Positions 1-7,411 of a stretch of 13,809 nt of DNA are shown in pieces (within the stretch, counting starts at the first letter, position 1; each line of letters opens with the position of its first letter). The position numbers were made by a program, and so were the translations under genes. The DNA is from Rudaea sp. (GTDB lineage Bacteria; Pseudomonadota; Gammaproteobacteria; Xanthomonadales; Rhodanobacteraceae), in assembly GCA_025934455.1 (NCBI GenBank), contig JAICYA010000014.1, positions 1-13,809 of the forward strand. Direction: 5' to 3'. Below the pieces are notes generated by a model, which was not told where the DNA came from, ran no database searches, and worked only from the letters and a program-made list of their open reading frames with translations.

Positions 1-75
1 CTCGGAAGTGAAACGCGCCCGCGCCGATGGTAGTGTGGCTTAAGCCATGTGAGAGTAGGTCATCGCTGAGCACTT
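1..75 (+). rRNA. rrf: 5S ribosomal RNA, 3' portion (5' end outside window)
   Basis: The first 75 bases align by eye with E. coli 5S rRNA from about its position 44 to its end. The conserved blocks GAAGTGAAACG, GCGCCGATGGTAGTGTGG and GAGAGTAGG occur in the right order and spacing. The last bases (about 66-75) would be the 3' strand of the terminal helix, so the mature end is near 75. The 5' half lies outside the window. 5S is normally the last gene of an rrn operon, so 16S and 23S genes probably lie just to the left. Confidence 0.95.
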
Positions 76-81
76 ATCCCT

Positions 82-114
82 AACCCCCAGGCCTACACCT
101 GGGGGTTTTTGTTT
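82..114 (+). terminator. Rho-independent terminator of the rRNA operon
   Basis: An 8-bp perfect GC-rich stem (CCCCCAGG at 84-91 with CCTGGGGG at 98-105) encloses a 6-base loop. Two A-T pairs extend it outward, and a T-rich tract follows at 106-114. This is a textbook intrinsic terminator, and it sits 7 bases after the 5S end. Confidence 0.93.
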
Positions 115-126
115 GCGTGGGCCGGA

Positions 127-132
127 TATACT
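127..132 (+). promoter_or_regulatory. Candidate -10 element for the ankyrin gene
   Basis: TATACT (5 of 6 matches to TATAAT) lies 31 bases before the ATG at 164, in otherwise GC-rich sequence just after the rrn terminator. No convincing -35 hexamer sits 16-18 bases upstream, where the terminator T-tract lies. It may be a weak or activator-dependent promoter, or chance. Confidence 0.3.
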
Positions 133-163
133 CGCGCCTGCCAGATCGTGAATCTTCTGCAAG

Positions 164-3100
164 ATGCCGAAAAGACGATTGCCTTTTGCGAACAACGCGG
201 GATCGACTCTCGTTTGCCTGGCCATCGCTGCCGCCGGATTCGTGGCAGCAGCATTCACGACGCGCTTCGCGTCGCTTTTTTTCCTGCTGCTTGCAGACAG
301 CGCCTGCCTGTTGATCGTGAGCCGCGGTGTCCGCTTGCGCCATAGCGACGATTGGCGCGGGGAATTCCGCGACGCAACGGCGTATCTCGCGATGTTGGCT
401 GCCTACACCGCGCTCGGGATCGTGCTCGTGGGCTATCCGCTGCATTGGCTGCGCAACGACGCTTCGCTCGGCGTCGCCCTGAGTATTTCCGCTGCCGCCG
501 TACTCGCGTTGCTGGCGCTGTGGCGCGTCTGGCCTGCGTTCGGTTTGGCCGGAATGGATGCGCTATATCAGCGTGCGTCCGCCAGTCGCAGCTGGGGATT
601 GCAAGAAAAATTGGCGCAGGCGTGGAAACTTACCGCCAACAACGAGATTTTTTTCGGCCACGGCCTGCTTGCATCGCTTGCGCTGCTTGCATTGACGCAA
701 GGCGCGCTGGCGGCATCGGGACTGGGTGTGCCGATCGCGCCAAGCGCGCGCACAGCCATGCTTGCCGCCTGCCTGGTGCTTGTGCTGCCGCTGACATGGA
801 TCGTCGTACAGCGTGCCGCCGTCGTCCAGACTATCGATCTTCGCCGTTCGCGCGCCGAGCGCGCGCCGCTCGTGGATGCGCCGGTACAACCGACACACGA
901 AAGCGCATCGCCGCCAGCCGAACAGGTACTTGCGGATTTCGGTCCTGGCGATCTCGATGCCATGCTGCTGCGCTGCGTGCGCGCCGGCCAGACCCAGCTC
1001 GCGCTGGCCGCGCTGGAGCATGGCGCGGATCCGAACAGTACGCCGTCGGCCGATGACCGCGACCAGCGCAGCGCATTGGTCCTGGCCGCGCTGAATCCCG
1101 ATATCCGCCTGCTGCGCGGCTTCATCGCCAAGGGCGCGGATCTGCAGTGCATGCATGCCGGGCTGCCGATTCTGATCGCGGCGACCCGCGACAGTCGCGA
1201 AGGACGCCCCGAGGCGGTGATGACCCTGCTGACGAACGGCGCCGATGTGAATCGTGCCGATGCCGATGGTAATACGCCGCTGCATTTTGCCGCCCTATCG
1301 GCAAAACCTATCGTGGCCGCCTTGCTGTGCGATGCCGGTGCACGCATAGACGCGATCAATCGCGCTGGCGAAACGCCGCTGGTTATGGCTTGCGCGGCGG
1401 CGAACTGGGAATTGGCGCGTTTCCTGTTCGAGCATGGTGCGAAGCCGGATCTTGCCCTCGCGCAGCCGGCGCTGATCGCTGCCGCATCGATCGAAGACGA
1501 CGATCCGGAAGGCGTGAAATTGCTGCTCAAGCGCAGGGCGCGCGTGGATGCGCGCGACGCCTTGCAACGCACAGCGTTGATGGCAGCCGCATTGCACGGG
1601 CACGCCGCTATCGTGCGCGCATTGCTCGACGCCGGCGCGCAGGTCGATGCGGCGGATGCGCACGGCACGACCGCGCTGATGGAGGCTGCGCGCGCCGATG
1701 CGCATGCCGTGCTCGACGTGCTGATTGCGTCGCGGCCGCCGCCGGATGCGGTCGATCATGCCGGGCGCAGCGCGCTCACCATCGCCGCGCAGTCGCTGCG
1801 CGCGGGCGAGCAGACCGTGCAACGCCTGCTCAGCTTCGGCATTTCGCGTCAGCTTGCCGCCAGGGATGGACGGCGCGCGGTGGATTTCGCCGCCGCCGCC
1901 GGACGCTGGAACATCGTCGCCCTGATCGATCCCGAATATCCAAGGCCGGCGCATCTGCAGGCAGGCAAGGCCACCGATGCTGACGACGATTTGCCAGGCC
2001 ACCTGCTCGACGCATTGCGTTTCGGCCATTGGCAGATCGTGGAGACCTTCGCCGGCGGCGTTCGCGCATGGCCGCAGCAGACGTTGGCGCGGCTGTATGG
2101 CGAATTGGGTACACATCCGGATGCCGCACCGCGCCACTGGCTGCTCAACCACGGGCTCGATGCGAACGCCGGCTTCGACGGCATGTCTTTGTTGCAGCAG
2201 GTCTTGCTGCAATTGCCAGCCACGTTGGCGGCAGCGCGGAATCTCGTCGATGCCGGCGCACAACCGGCGGGTGGCGACGTGATGACGCAAATTTGCGTCG
2301 CCGCGATGAGCGGCGACATGCCGCAGCCTGAGCTGGAAGCTTTCGCGCTGCGCGTGCTGGAAGGCGGGGCAGAGGCATTCCGCGCCGATGGCGAAGGACG
2401 CACGCCCTTGACCATGGCGCTGGCGAGCGGATGGCCGCGGTTGTGCGATGCGCTGCTGGCGCGTGGCGCCGATGTGCGCGTGCGCGACCGGAGCGGGCGC
2501 ACGCCACTGTTTGCCGCGCTGTCCGCACCGGAATCGGCGCGCGAAGCACTGATCAAATCCCTGCTGCGTGCCGGCGCCGATCCGGAAGTGCGTGCGGCCA
2601 ACAACGAAACGCCGCTGGGTCTGGCTTTGGCGCGTGGACAGGCGAACCTGCAGCGCTGGCTGAATTGGCCCGGCTGGAAACCGCCGTGCCGGCCATTGCG
2701 CGCGAGCGACACGATCGCAGCGGCGTCCGCTGGCGATGCCGAAGCTGTCGGCAAACTGCTTGAACTCGAATTGCCGGTGGACGCGGTCGACGGCTATGGT
2801 GCGACCGCGTTGCTGCACGCCGCCGGTCGGGGATATGCGGACGTGGCGGCGCTGCTGCTCGGGCGCGGCGCGAACCCGTCGCATGCCGCCAAGGATGGTT
2901 CGACGGCATTGAGCGCGGCGGTCGCCGCCCGCCAATGGACGGTCATGGAGTTGCTGATCGAGCGCGGGGTCGAAATCGACCAGCGTCTCGCCGGCGGCGG
3001 CACGACGCTGATGGCGGCGGCCGGGCGCGGCGACGCGGAAAGCGTCGGCATCCTGCTCGCGCACGGTGCACAGGCCGATGCCGACGACGACCATGGCATG

Positions 3101-3541
3101 CGTGCCCTGCATGCGGCCGTCCAATTCGCGTTCGCCGGCGGCGACACGCAGGCCGCGCGCCGCGTGATCGAACATCTCCTGGATGCCGGGGCGTCGATCG
3201 ATGCGTGCAATGCAGATGGACAAACCGCGTTGCTGATCCTGCTCGGCGCGCGTGCGCAACCGCGCAGCGGCGCCGACCAGAAAGCGTTGCTCGGCCTGCT
3301 CGGGATGCTGTGCGAACGCGGCGCGCGCATCGACGTGCAGGACGAACGCGGCGTCGGCCCGCTGCATGCCTGCGCGATGCATGGATTGCTGTTGCCTGCG
3401 CGTGCCTTGCTTACGGCGGGCGCGGATCGCACGCGTCGCGACCTGCTCGAACGCACGCCGCGCGAAGTGGCGCACCTGCTCGGCTTCATCGACGTTGCTG
3501 CCGAACTCGGCGACGAGCGCGGCCGGCGTCAGGCAATCTGA
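164..3541 (+). CDS. Large membrane-anchored ankyrin-repeat protein
   Basis: The 1125-residue product has two parts. Residues 1-220 contain about six hydrophobic helices (near 14-31, 35-53, 72-92, 103-122, 163-184 and 197-217), which should leave both ends in the cytoplasm. After a polar linker (about 224-255), ankyrin repeats run to about residue 1115. Clear units include residues 367-398 (DGNTPLHFAA, then GARIDA), 465-498, 742-775, 776-808, 876-908, 943-975 and 1060-1090. Residues about 590-740 are a more degenerate stretch. Ankyrin repeats bind proteins and have no catalytic role of their own, so a membrane-tethered scaffold is inferred; the partner is unknown. The ATG at 164 is chosen because it precedes the first helix and leaves a basic N-terminus (MPKRR). 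No strong ribosome binding site is visible. The gene starts 50 bases after the rrn terminator and converges on the antiporter gene with a 15-base gap. Large ankyrin proteins of this kind are familiar in xanthomonads (from memory). Confidence 0.9.
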   Translation: MPKRRLPFANNAGSTLVCLAIAAAGFVAAAFTTRFASLFFLLLADSACLLIVSRGVRLRHSDDWRGEFRDATAYLAMLAAYTALGIVLVGYPLHWLRNDASLGVALSISAAAVLALLALWRVWPAFGLAGMDALYQRASASRSWGLQEKLAQAWKLTANNEIFFGHGLLASLALLALTQGALAASGLGVPIAPSARTAMLAACLVLVLPLTWIVVQRAAVVQTIDLRRSRAERAPLVDAPVQPTHESASPPAEQVLADFGPGDLDAMLLRCVRAGQTQLALAALEHGADPNSTPSADDRDQRSALVLAALNPDIRLLRGFIAKGADLQCMHAGLPILIAATRDSREGRPEAVMTLLTNGADVNRADADGNTPLHFAALSAKPIVAALLCDAGARIDAINRAGETPLVMACAAANWELARFLFEHGAKPDLALAQPALIAAASIEDDDPEGVKLLLKRRARVDARDALQRTALMAAALHGHAAIVRALLDAGAQVDAADAHGTTALMEAARADAHAVLDVLIASRPPPDAVDHAGRSALTIAAQSLRAGEQTVQRLLSFGISRQLAARDGRRAVDFAAAAGRWNIVALIDPEYPRPAHLQAGKATDADDDLPGHLLDALRFGHWQIVETFAGGVRAWPQQTLARLYGELGTHPDAAPRHWLLNHGLDANAGFDGMSLLQQVLLQLPATLAAARNLVDAGAQPAGGDVMTQICVAAMSGDMPQPELEAFALRVLEGGAEAFRADGEGRTPLTMALASGWPRLCDALLARGADVRVRDRSGRTPLFAALSAPESAREALIKSLLRAGADPEVRAANNETPLGLALARGQANLQRWLNWPGWKPPCRPLRASDTIAAASAGDAEAVGKLLELELPVDAVDGYGATALLHAAGRGYADVAALLLGRGANPSHAAKDGSTALSAAVAARQWTVMELLIERGVEIDQRLAGGGTTLMAAAGRGDAESVGILLAHGAQADADDDHGMRALHAAVQFAFAGGDTQAARRVIEHLLDAGASIDACNADGQTALLILLGARAQPRSGADQKALLGLLGMLCERGARIDVQDERGVGPLHACAMHGLLLPARALLTAGADRTRRDLLERTPREVAHLLGFIDVAAELGDERGRRQAI

Positions 3542-3556
3542 ATTGCGTCCGGCCGG

Positions 3557-5359
3557 CTACTGCGTGGCCGGCGTCTCATTGGAGCGATCCGCCTCGAACA
3601 GGCGTTCCAGGTCGTCCAGCGCGTCTTTTGTCGACTGCACGAGCGCGGCATCGTCGTCGTAGACCAGGTATTGCGCCTGGAGTACTTTCGCGTCCTGGTG
3701 CCGGAACGTCTCCACGCGATCGGCGGCCAGCGCAGGATCGAATCCCAGCTCGACCAGCACGCGGCGCGTCATCTCCATGCTCGAATACAGTGTTTCGCGC
3801 ACGATGTTCTCGTCCGCAAGGCTAAGGTCCATCAGGCGGAACGTATGCTGGCGGTTGCGCGCGCGCGCGACGATCTTCAGATGCGGGAAGGCGCGCTTGA
3901 CCAGGCGCGCGGTGCGCAGGTTCGCTTCGGGGTCGTCCGTGGCGAGGACGAAGACCTCGGCCTTGTCGGCGCCGGCCGCACGCAGCAACTCGGGGCGGGC
4001 AGGGTCGCCGAAATAGATGTGGCTGCCGAAGCGGCGCGAAAAATCCACCTGCTCGGCCGATGTCTCCAGTGCGGTGAACGCAATGCGCTGGGCGCGCAGG
4101 ATGCGCGACACGATCTGGCCCATGCGGCCGTAGCCGGCGATGATCACGCGGGGATGTTCGTCGACGATGGCGTCGAACTCGGGCGGCTTCGATGCCTTGC
4201 GCGTGGCCAGCCAGCGCGAGACCGCGATCAGCGACAGTGGCGTCAGCGCCATGGACAAGGTGACCGCGACGACGAGTGCGTCGCGCTGCGCCGCCATGAT
4301 GACTCCGTGTTGCGCCGCGAGATCGAACACGACGAAGGCAAATTCGCCACCGCCGGCCAGGATCGTCGCCAGGCGCAGGCTGCCGGCGAGGTCGAGCTTG
4401 CCCGACAACTTGCCCACCGCGAGCAGGACCGCCGACTTGAGCAGCAGCAGGGCCGCCACGATGGTGGCGATCTGGACCGGCTCGCGCTGGATCAGGCCAA
4501 GGTCCAGTGACACGCCGACGCTGAGGAAAAACAGGCCGAGCAGCAGGCCCTTGAACGGCTCGATCTGCGCTTCGATCTCATGGCGGTATTCGGAATCGGC
4601 CAGCAGCAGACCGGCAAGAAATGCCCCGAGCGACATCTGCATGCCGGCCTGTTGCATGACCCAGGCAACGCCGAGCACGACCAGCAATGCCGTCGCCGTG
4701 ACGACCTCGGGTCTGCGCAGGCCGGCAACGGTACGGAAAACCGGTCGCAGCAACCAGCGGCCGCCGACCACGATCGCGGCAATCACGGCGATCATTTTCG
4801 CCACGGTCAGGGCTTCGGCCGCCGGCGAGGCGGCCCCCGCATGCGTGCCGAGCAGGGGAATCACGGCAAGGATCGGAATCGCCGCCAAATCCTGGAACAG
4901 CAGGATCGCGAACGCGAGTCGCCCATGCGGGCTCGCCAGCTCCTTGCGTTCGGCCAGGATCTGCAAGCCGAGCGCGGTCGACGACAGCGCGAGGCCAAGG
5001 CCGACGATCAACGCGTTGTTGCGCTGCACGCCGAGCAGCCACGCCGCGCCGCCGAGCAGCAAGGCCGATGCCGCGACTTGCGCGGCGCCCGCGCCGAATA
5101 CCGCGCGCCGCATCACCCACAGCCGTTGCGGCGAAAGCTCCAGGCCGATGATGAACAACAGGAAGATCACGCCGAGCTCGGAGAACTGCGTGGCCTGACT
5201 CATGTCCGGTGTGAGCCCGAGCACGTGCGGGCCGATTACCGCGCCGGCGGCCAGGTAGCCAAGCACCGCACCCAATCCCGCGCGCCGCGAAACCGAAACC
5301 GCGATCACCGCGGCGGCGAGGAACATCACGGCGTATTGCAGGAAGTGCGGAGTTTCCAC
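3557..5359 (-). CDS. KefB/KefC-type monovalent cation:proton antiporter (CPA2) with RCK domain
   Basis: The inner-membrane transporter exchanges K+ or Na+ for protons. In E. coli the Kef systems are glutathione-gated and acidify the cytoplasm under electrophile stress. With the GTG start at 5359 the product is 600 residues, close to the usual Kef length. Residues 1 to about 385 hold some 12 membrane helices. They include the family motif LFQDLAAIPIL (about 154-164, with the conserved Asp) and the loop EYRHEIEAQIEPFKGLLLGL (257-276), which closely matches the KefC regulatory loop. A TrkA-N/RCK nucleotide-binding domain follows, with GYGRMG (409-414) and LATDDPEANL (472-481). The reading frame stays open upstream to an ATG at 5470, but those 37 extra residues are polar and unlike the family, so GTG 5359 is preferred. 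No KefF or KefG oxidoreductase gene is adjacent, so glutathione gating is unproven. K+ versus Na+ specificity cannot be read from the sequence. Confidence 0.93.
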   Translation of the reverse strand: METPHFLQYAVMFLAAAVIAVSVSRRAGLGAVLGYLAAGAVIGPHVLGLTPDMSQATQFSELGVIFLLFIIGLELSPQRLWVMRRAVFGAGAAQVAASALLLGGAAWLLGVQRNNALIVGLGLALSSTALGLQILAERKELASPHGRLAFAILLFQDLAAIPILAVIPLLGTHAGAASPAAEALTVAKMIAVIAAIVVGGRWLLRPVFRTVAGLRRPEVVTATALLVVLGVAWVMQQAGMQMSLGAFLAGLLLADSEYRHEIEAQIEPFKGLLLGLFFLSVGVSLDLGLIQREPVQIATIVAALLLLKSAVLLAVGKLSGKLDLAGSLRLATILAGGGEFAFVVFDLAAQHGVIMAAQRDALVVAVTLSMALTPLSLIAVSRWLATRKASKPPEFDAIVDEHPRVIIAGYGRMGQIVSRILRAQRIAFTALETSAEQVDFSRRFGSHIYFGDPARPELLRAAGADKAEVFVLATDDPEANLRTARLVKRAFPHLKIVARARNRQHTFRLMDLSLADENIVRETLYSSMEMTRRVLVELGFDPALAADRVETFRHQDAKVLQAQYLVYDDDAALVQSTKDALDDLERLFEADRSNETPATQ

Positions 5360-5384
5360 AAGGGCGTCCGTTGGCGGCGCATCC

Positions 5385-5390
5385 AGTATA
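5385..5390 (-). promoter_or_regulatory. Candidate -10 element for the Kef-type antiporter gene
   Basis: Read on the minus strand, TATACT lies 25 bases upstream of the GTG at 5359. It would place a transcript start roughly 20 bases before that codon, downstream of the alternative ATG at 5470. This supports the GTG start. No good -35 hexamer is seen at normal spacing. Confidence 0.35.
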
Positions 5391-5484
5391 GACGAGCTCG
5401 TCGGGTCGCCGGCGGGCCATCTCAATGGGTGAGATCGCACCTTGCGAGGATGCGTCCATCGCAGGCACAAAAGGGAATCAAACC

Positions 5485-5841
5485 ATGTCGACCTTGTCGA
5501 ATCCGGCTGGACGCGCAGGTGCGTTGGAAAATGTCTTTTGGGCGTGGCTTGCGGCTGGCACTCTGGCGTGCCTGGTCATCCCGTCGCTGCGCGTGCACGA
5601 TGCGCTGTTCGGCTGGATGCCGTTCTGGCTGGTCGCCGTGCCGCTTATTGACCTGGGGGTGTTGCACCGAAACCGGTTGGCGGCGGCAAGTACGCTCCTC
5701 GTCAGGCGTATGCGCCGCCGCCGGCCTGCCCGGCAGGCGCGGCGCCTGCGCCGTGATCAGTCCTTGATGCCGAGGCGCTTTTTCTCCATGCGGCGCAGGA
5801 ATTCGGACATGATGCGCCGGTACAAATCCTCGCCGAGATAA
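5485..5841 (+). CDS. Small two-helix membrane protein with arginine-rich tail, function unknown
   Basis: A 118-residue product starts at the ATG at 5485, chosen because AGGGA (5472-5476) lies 8 bases upstream. Two hydrophobic segments (about 17-33 and 45-60, the latter GWMPFWLVAVPLIDLGVL) are followed by a strongly basic stretch (LVRRMRRRRPARQARRLRR, 72-90), probably cytoplasmic. Residues 91-118 are encoded antisense to the last 85 bases of the ATP-grasp gene and look unlike designed protein, so the ancestral stop may have been near residue 90. I recall short proteins with a similar LFGWLPFWLV core in other xanthomonads, but cannot verify this. The gene is divergent from the antiporter gene and convergent with the ATP-grasp gene. 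No function can be assigned. Confidence 0.7.
   Translation: MSTLSNPAGRAGALENVFWAWLAAGTLACLVIPSLRVHDALFGWMPFWLVAVPLIDLGVLHRNRLAAASTLLVRRMRRRRPARQARRLRRDQSLMPRRFFSMRRRNSDMMRRYKSSPR
5712..5745. repeat. GC-rich hairpin at the convergent ends of two genes
   Basis: GCCTGCC (5724-5730) and GGCAGGC (5732-5738) form an inverted repeat around one central base. An outer GCGCC/GGCGC pair (5712-5716 with 5741-5745) could extend it. It lies 12 bases past the ATP-grasp stop on the minus strand and inside the basic tail of the small membrane protein. There is no T-tract on either side, so any termination would not be classical. Confidence 0.45.
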
Positions 5842-7241
5842 GCGTCTTCCACGCCGGCGTCGATGGAAGGGTTGTCGTTGACTTCGATCACCACGTTGCG
5901 GTTGCCGACCTGTTTCAAATCCACGCCGTAGAGTCCGTCGCCGATCGGGGCGGTGGCTTTCAGCGCGAGTTTGACGATATCGGCCGGCGCACTGCGCACC
6001 GGCAGGGTCTTGAAACCGCCGGACTTCTGCGTCGCGTTGGCGCCGTGGTTGTAGATCTGCCAGTGCCCGCGCGACATGAAGTACTGGCAGGCGTACAGCG
6101 CCTCGCCATCGAGCACGCCGATGCGCCAGTCGAACTCGGTGAACAGGAATTCCTGCGCGAGCACCAGGGCGGTGTGCTGGAACAGGTCGTCCACGGCGAT
6201 CTTGAGTTGTTCGGGCGTTTCCACCTTGACGATGCCGCGCGAAAACGACCCATCCGGAATTTTCAGCACGATCGGAAAACCGAGCAGATCGGGCAATTCC
6301 TCCAGACGTTTGCCGTCGTCGCGATAGAGGACTTCGGTTTTCGGCGTCGGCAGCTTGCGCGACTTGAGCAGGTCGTGCAGGTAGATCTTGTTCGTGCACT
6401 TGAGGATCGACCCGGGATCGTCGATCACCACCATGCCTTCCTTCTCGGCCTTGTTGGCGAAGCGGTAGGTGTGGCTGTCCAGCGCCGTCGTTTCGCGGAT
6501 GAACAGGCCGTCGTATTCTGCCAGGCTCGAATAGTCGTTCTTGCCGATCGTTTCCACCTCGATGGCGAGTTCGCGACCGGCTTCGGCGAAGCGTTTCAGC
6601 GCACGCTTGTTCGACGGTGGCATCTGCTCGTTCGGATCGGCGAGCATGGCGATGTCATAGCGGTACTGGCGACGCGCGCGCGGCTTGCGCCAGAGTTTTT
6701 TCGAGAACTTGTCCAGCGCGGCGGCGAAGGAATCCTCCTGCGGTTCGGCCAGCGTGTGCAGGCTGGCCGGCTTGATCGCGCTGATCTGCCAGACCTTTTC
6801 GCGCTCGAATTCCAGGCGCAGGATCGGGCATGGAAACGTCTCGAACACCTGCCGCGCCAGGTCCGCCAACGCTGCGTAGCTGGTTTCGCCGAAATAGACG
6901 AGCACGCCAAGATCGGTGGTGTCGCGGCCGCCAGCGGGCAGGAAATTGGTCAGCTTCTGGTTGAGGTCTTCGATGTCGAGGCCGTACAGTGCACGCTTGC
7001 GCAGGTCATTGATCGTGCGCACCGACGGAATGACCTTGTGTCCGCGCGCTTCGGCCAGCAGGGAAACGTAATAGCCGACGCCGAGGTATTTGTAGCTGCG
7101 GCACAGGTTGATCACCTGCACGCGTTCGTCGTCGACGCTGATCGCTTCTTTCAGGTAATCCTGCGCGGCAACGACATTTTCCGAGGGGAAGTACGAACCC
7201 CAATCCGTCGCCTTTTCCACCACGATGACGAGCCGGCTCAT
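5757..7241 (-). CDS. RimK-like ATP-grasp ligase with RLAN N-terminal domain
   Basis: The 494-residue product belongs to the RimK-type amidoligases, which use ATP to join an amino acid to a carboxylate through an acyl-phosphate. Residues 1 to about 160 match the RLAN domain (RimK-like ATP-grasp N-terminal domain), with the typical stretch VINLCRSYKYLGVGYYVSLL (43-62). The ATP-grasp fold follows. CTNKIYLHDLLKSRKLPTPKT lies near 282-302. Lys327 and the glycine-rich loop GSFSRG (331-336) would bind ATP, and the hinge is LAQEFLF (361-367). Asp441, Glu453 and Asn455 (in VVIEVNDNPSID) would bind Mg2+. All expected active-site residues appear present. It is longer than E. coli RimK (about 300 residues) because of the extra N-terminal domain, so it should not be called rimK. 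The substrate is unknown. The GNAT gene is divergent across 170 bases. The ATG at 7241 has no clear ribosome binding site. Confidence 0.92.
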   Translation of the reverse strand: MSRLVIVVEKATDWGSYFPSENVVAAQDYLKEAISVDDERVQVINLCRSYKYLGVGYYVSLLAEARGHKVIPSVRTINDLRKRALYGLDIEDLNQKLTNFLPAGGRDTTDLGVLVYFGETSYAALADLARQVFETFPCPILRLEFEREKVWQISAIKPASLHTLAEPQEDSFAAALDKFSKKLWRKPRARRQYRYDIAMLADPNEQMPPSNKRALKRFAEAGRELAIEVETIGKNDYSSLAEYDGLFIRETTALDSHTYRFANKAEKEGMVVIDDPGSILKCTNKIYLHDLLKSRKLPTPKTEVLYRDDGKRLEELPDLLGFPIVLKIPDGSFSRGIVKVETPEQLKIAVDDLFQHTALVLAQEFLFTEFDWRIGVLDGEALYACQYFMSRGHWQIYNHGANATQKSGGFKTLPVRSAPADIVKLALKATAPIGDGLYGVDLKQVGNRNVVIEVNDNPSIDAGVEDAYLGEDLYRRIMSEFLRRMEKKRLGIKD

Positions 7242-7259
7242 GCGTGCGCATCGCTAAAA

Positions 7260-7265
7260 AATATA
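7260..7265 (-). promoter_or_regulatory. Candidate -10 element for the ATP-grasp gene
   Basis: An AT-rich island (7255-7266) in GC-rich sequence reads TATATT on the minus strand, 18 bases before the ATG at 7241. A weak GAGCCA (7283-7288) lies 17 bases further upstream. The match is modest and would give a very short leader, in keeping with the lack of a visible ribosome binding site. Confidence 0.3.
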
Positions 7266-7411
7266 CTTGTGGACGTACTCGGTGGCTCGGACATGGGCAT
7301 CGGCGCTAGGCTCGGGGCGGCTAGTGTGCCACAGCCGCAAAGCCGCGCAAGCGCGCTGCGTCGCACGTTCAGCATTGCGTCACGCAGGGCACTAGCCTAG
7401 GCTGCGGCGCC

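Noticed and set aside
1295..3475. Long minus-strand open frame (726 codons) opposite the ankyrin gene
   Set aside because: It is a GC-rich shadow: arginine-rich low-complexity translation with no domain, wholly inside a clear ankyrin gene.
3552..3572. GCCGGC pair between the convergent ankyrin and antiporter genes as a terminator
   Set aside because: Only 6 bp, self-palindromic, overlapping the antiporter stop and without a T-tract; too common in GC-rich DNA.
5360..5470. Upstream ATG (5470) as the antiporter start
   Set aside because: The added 37 residues are polar and unlike the family, and the frame there crosses the likely promoter; GTG 5359 fits better.
6045..7400. Plus-strand open frame of 451 codons opposite the ATP-grasp gene
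   Set aside because: It is antisense to an intact ATP-grasp enzyme and has no domain or ribosome binding site.
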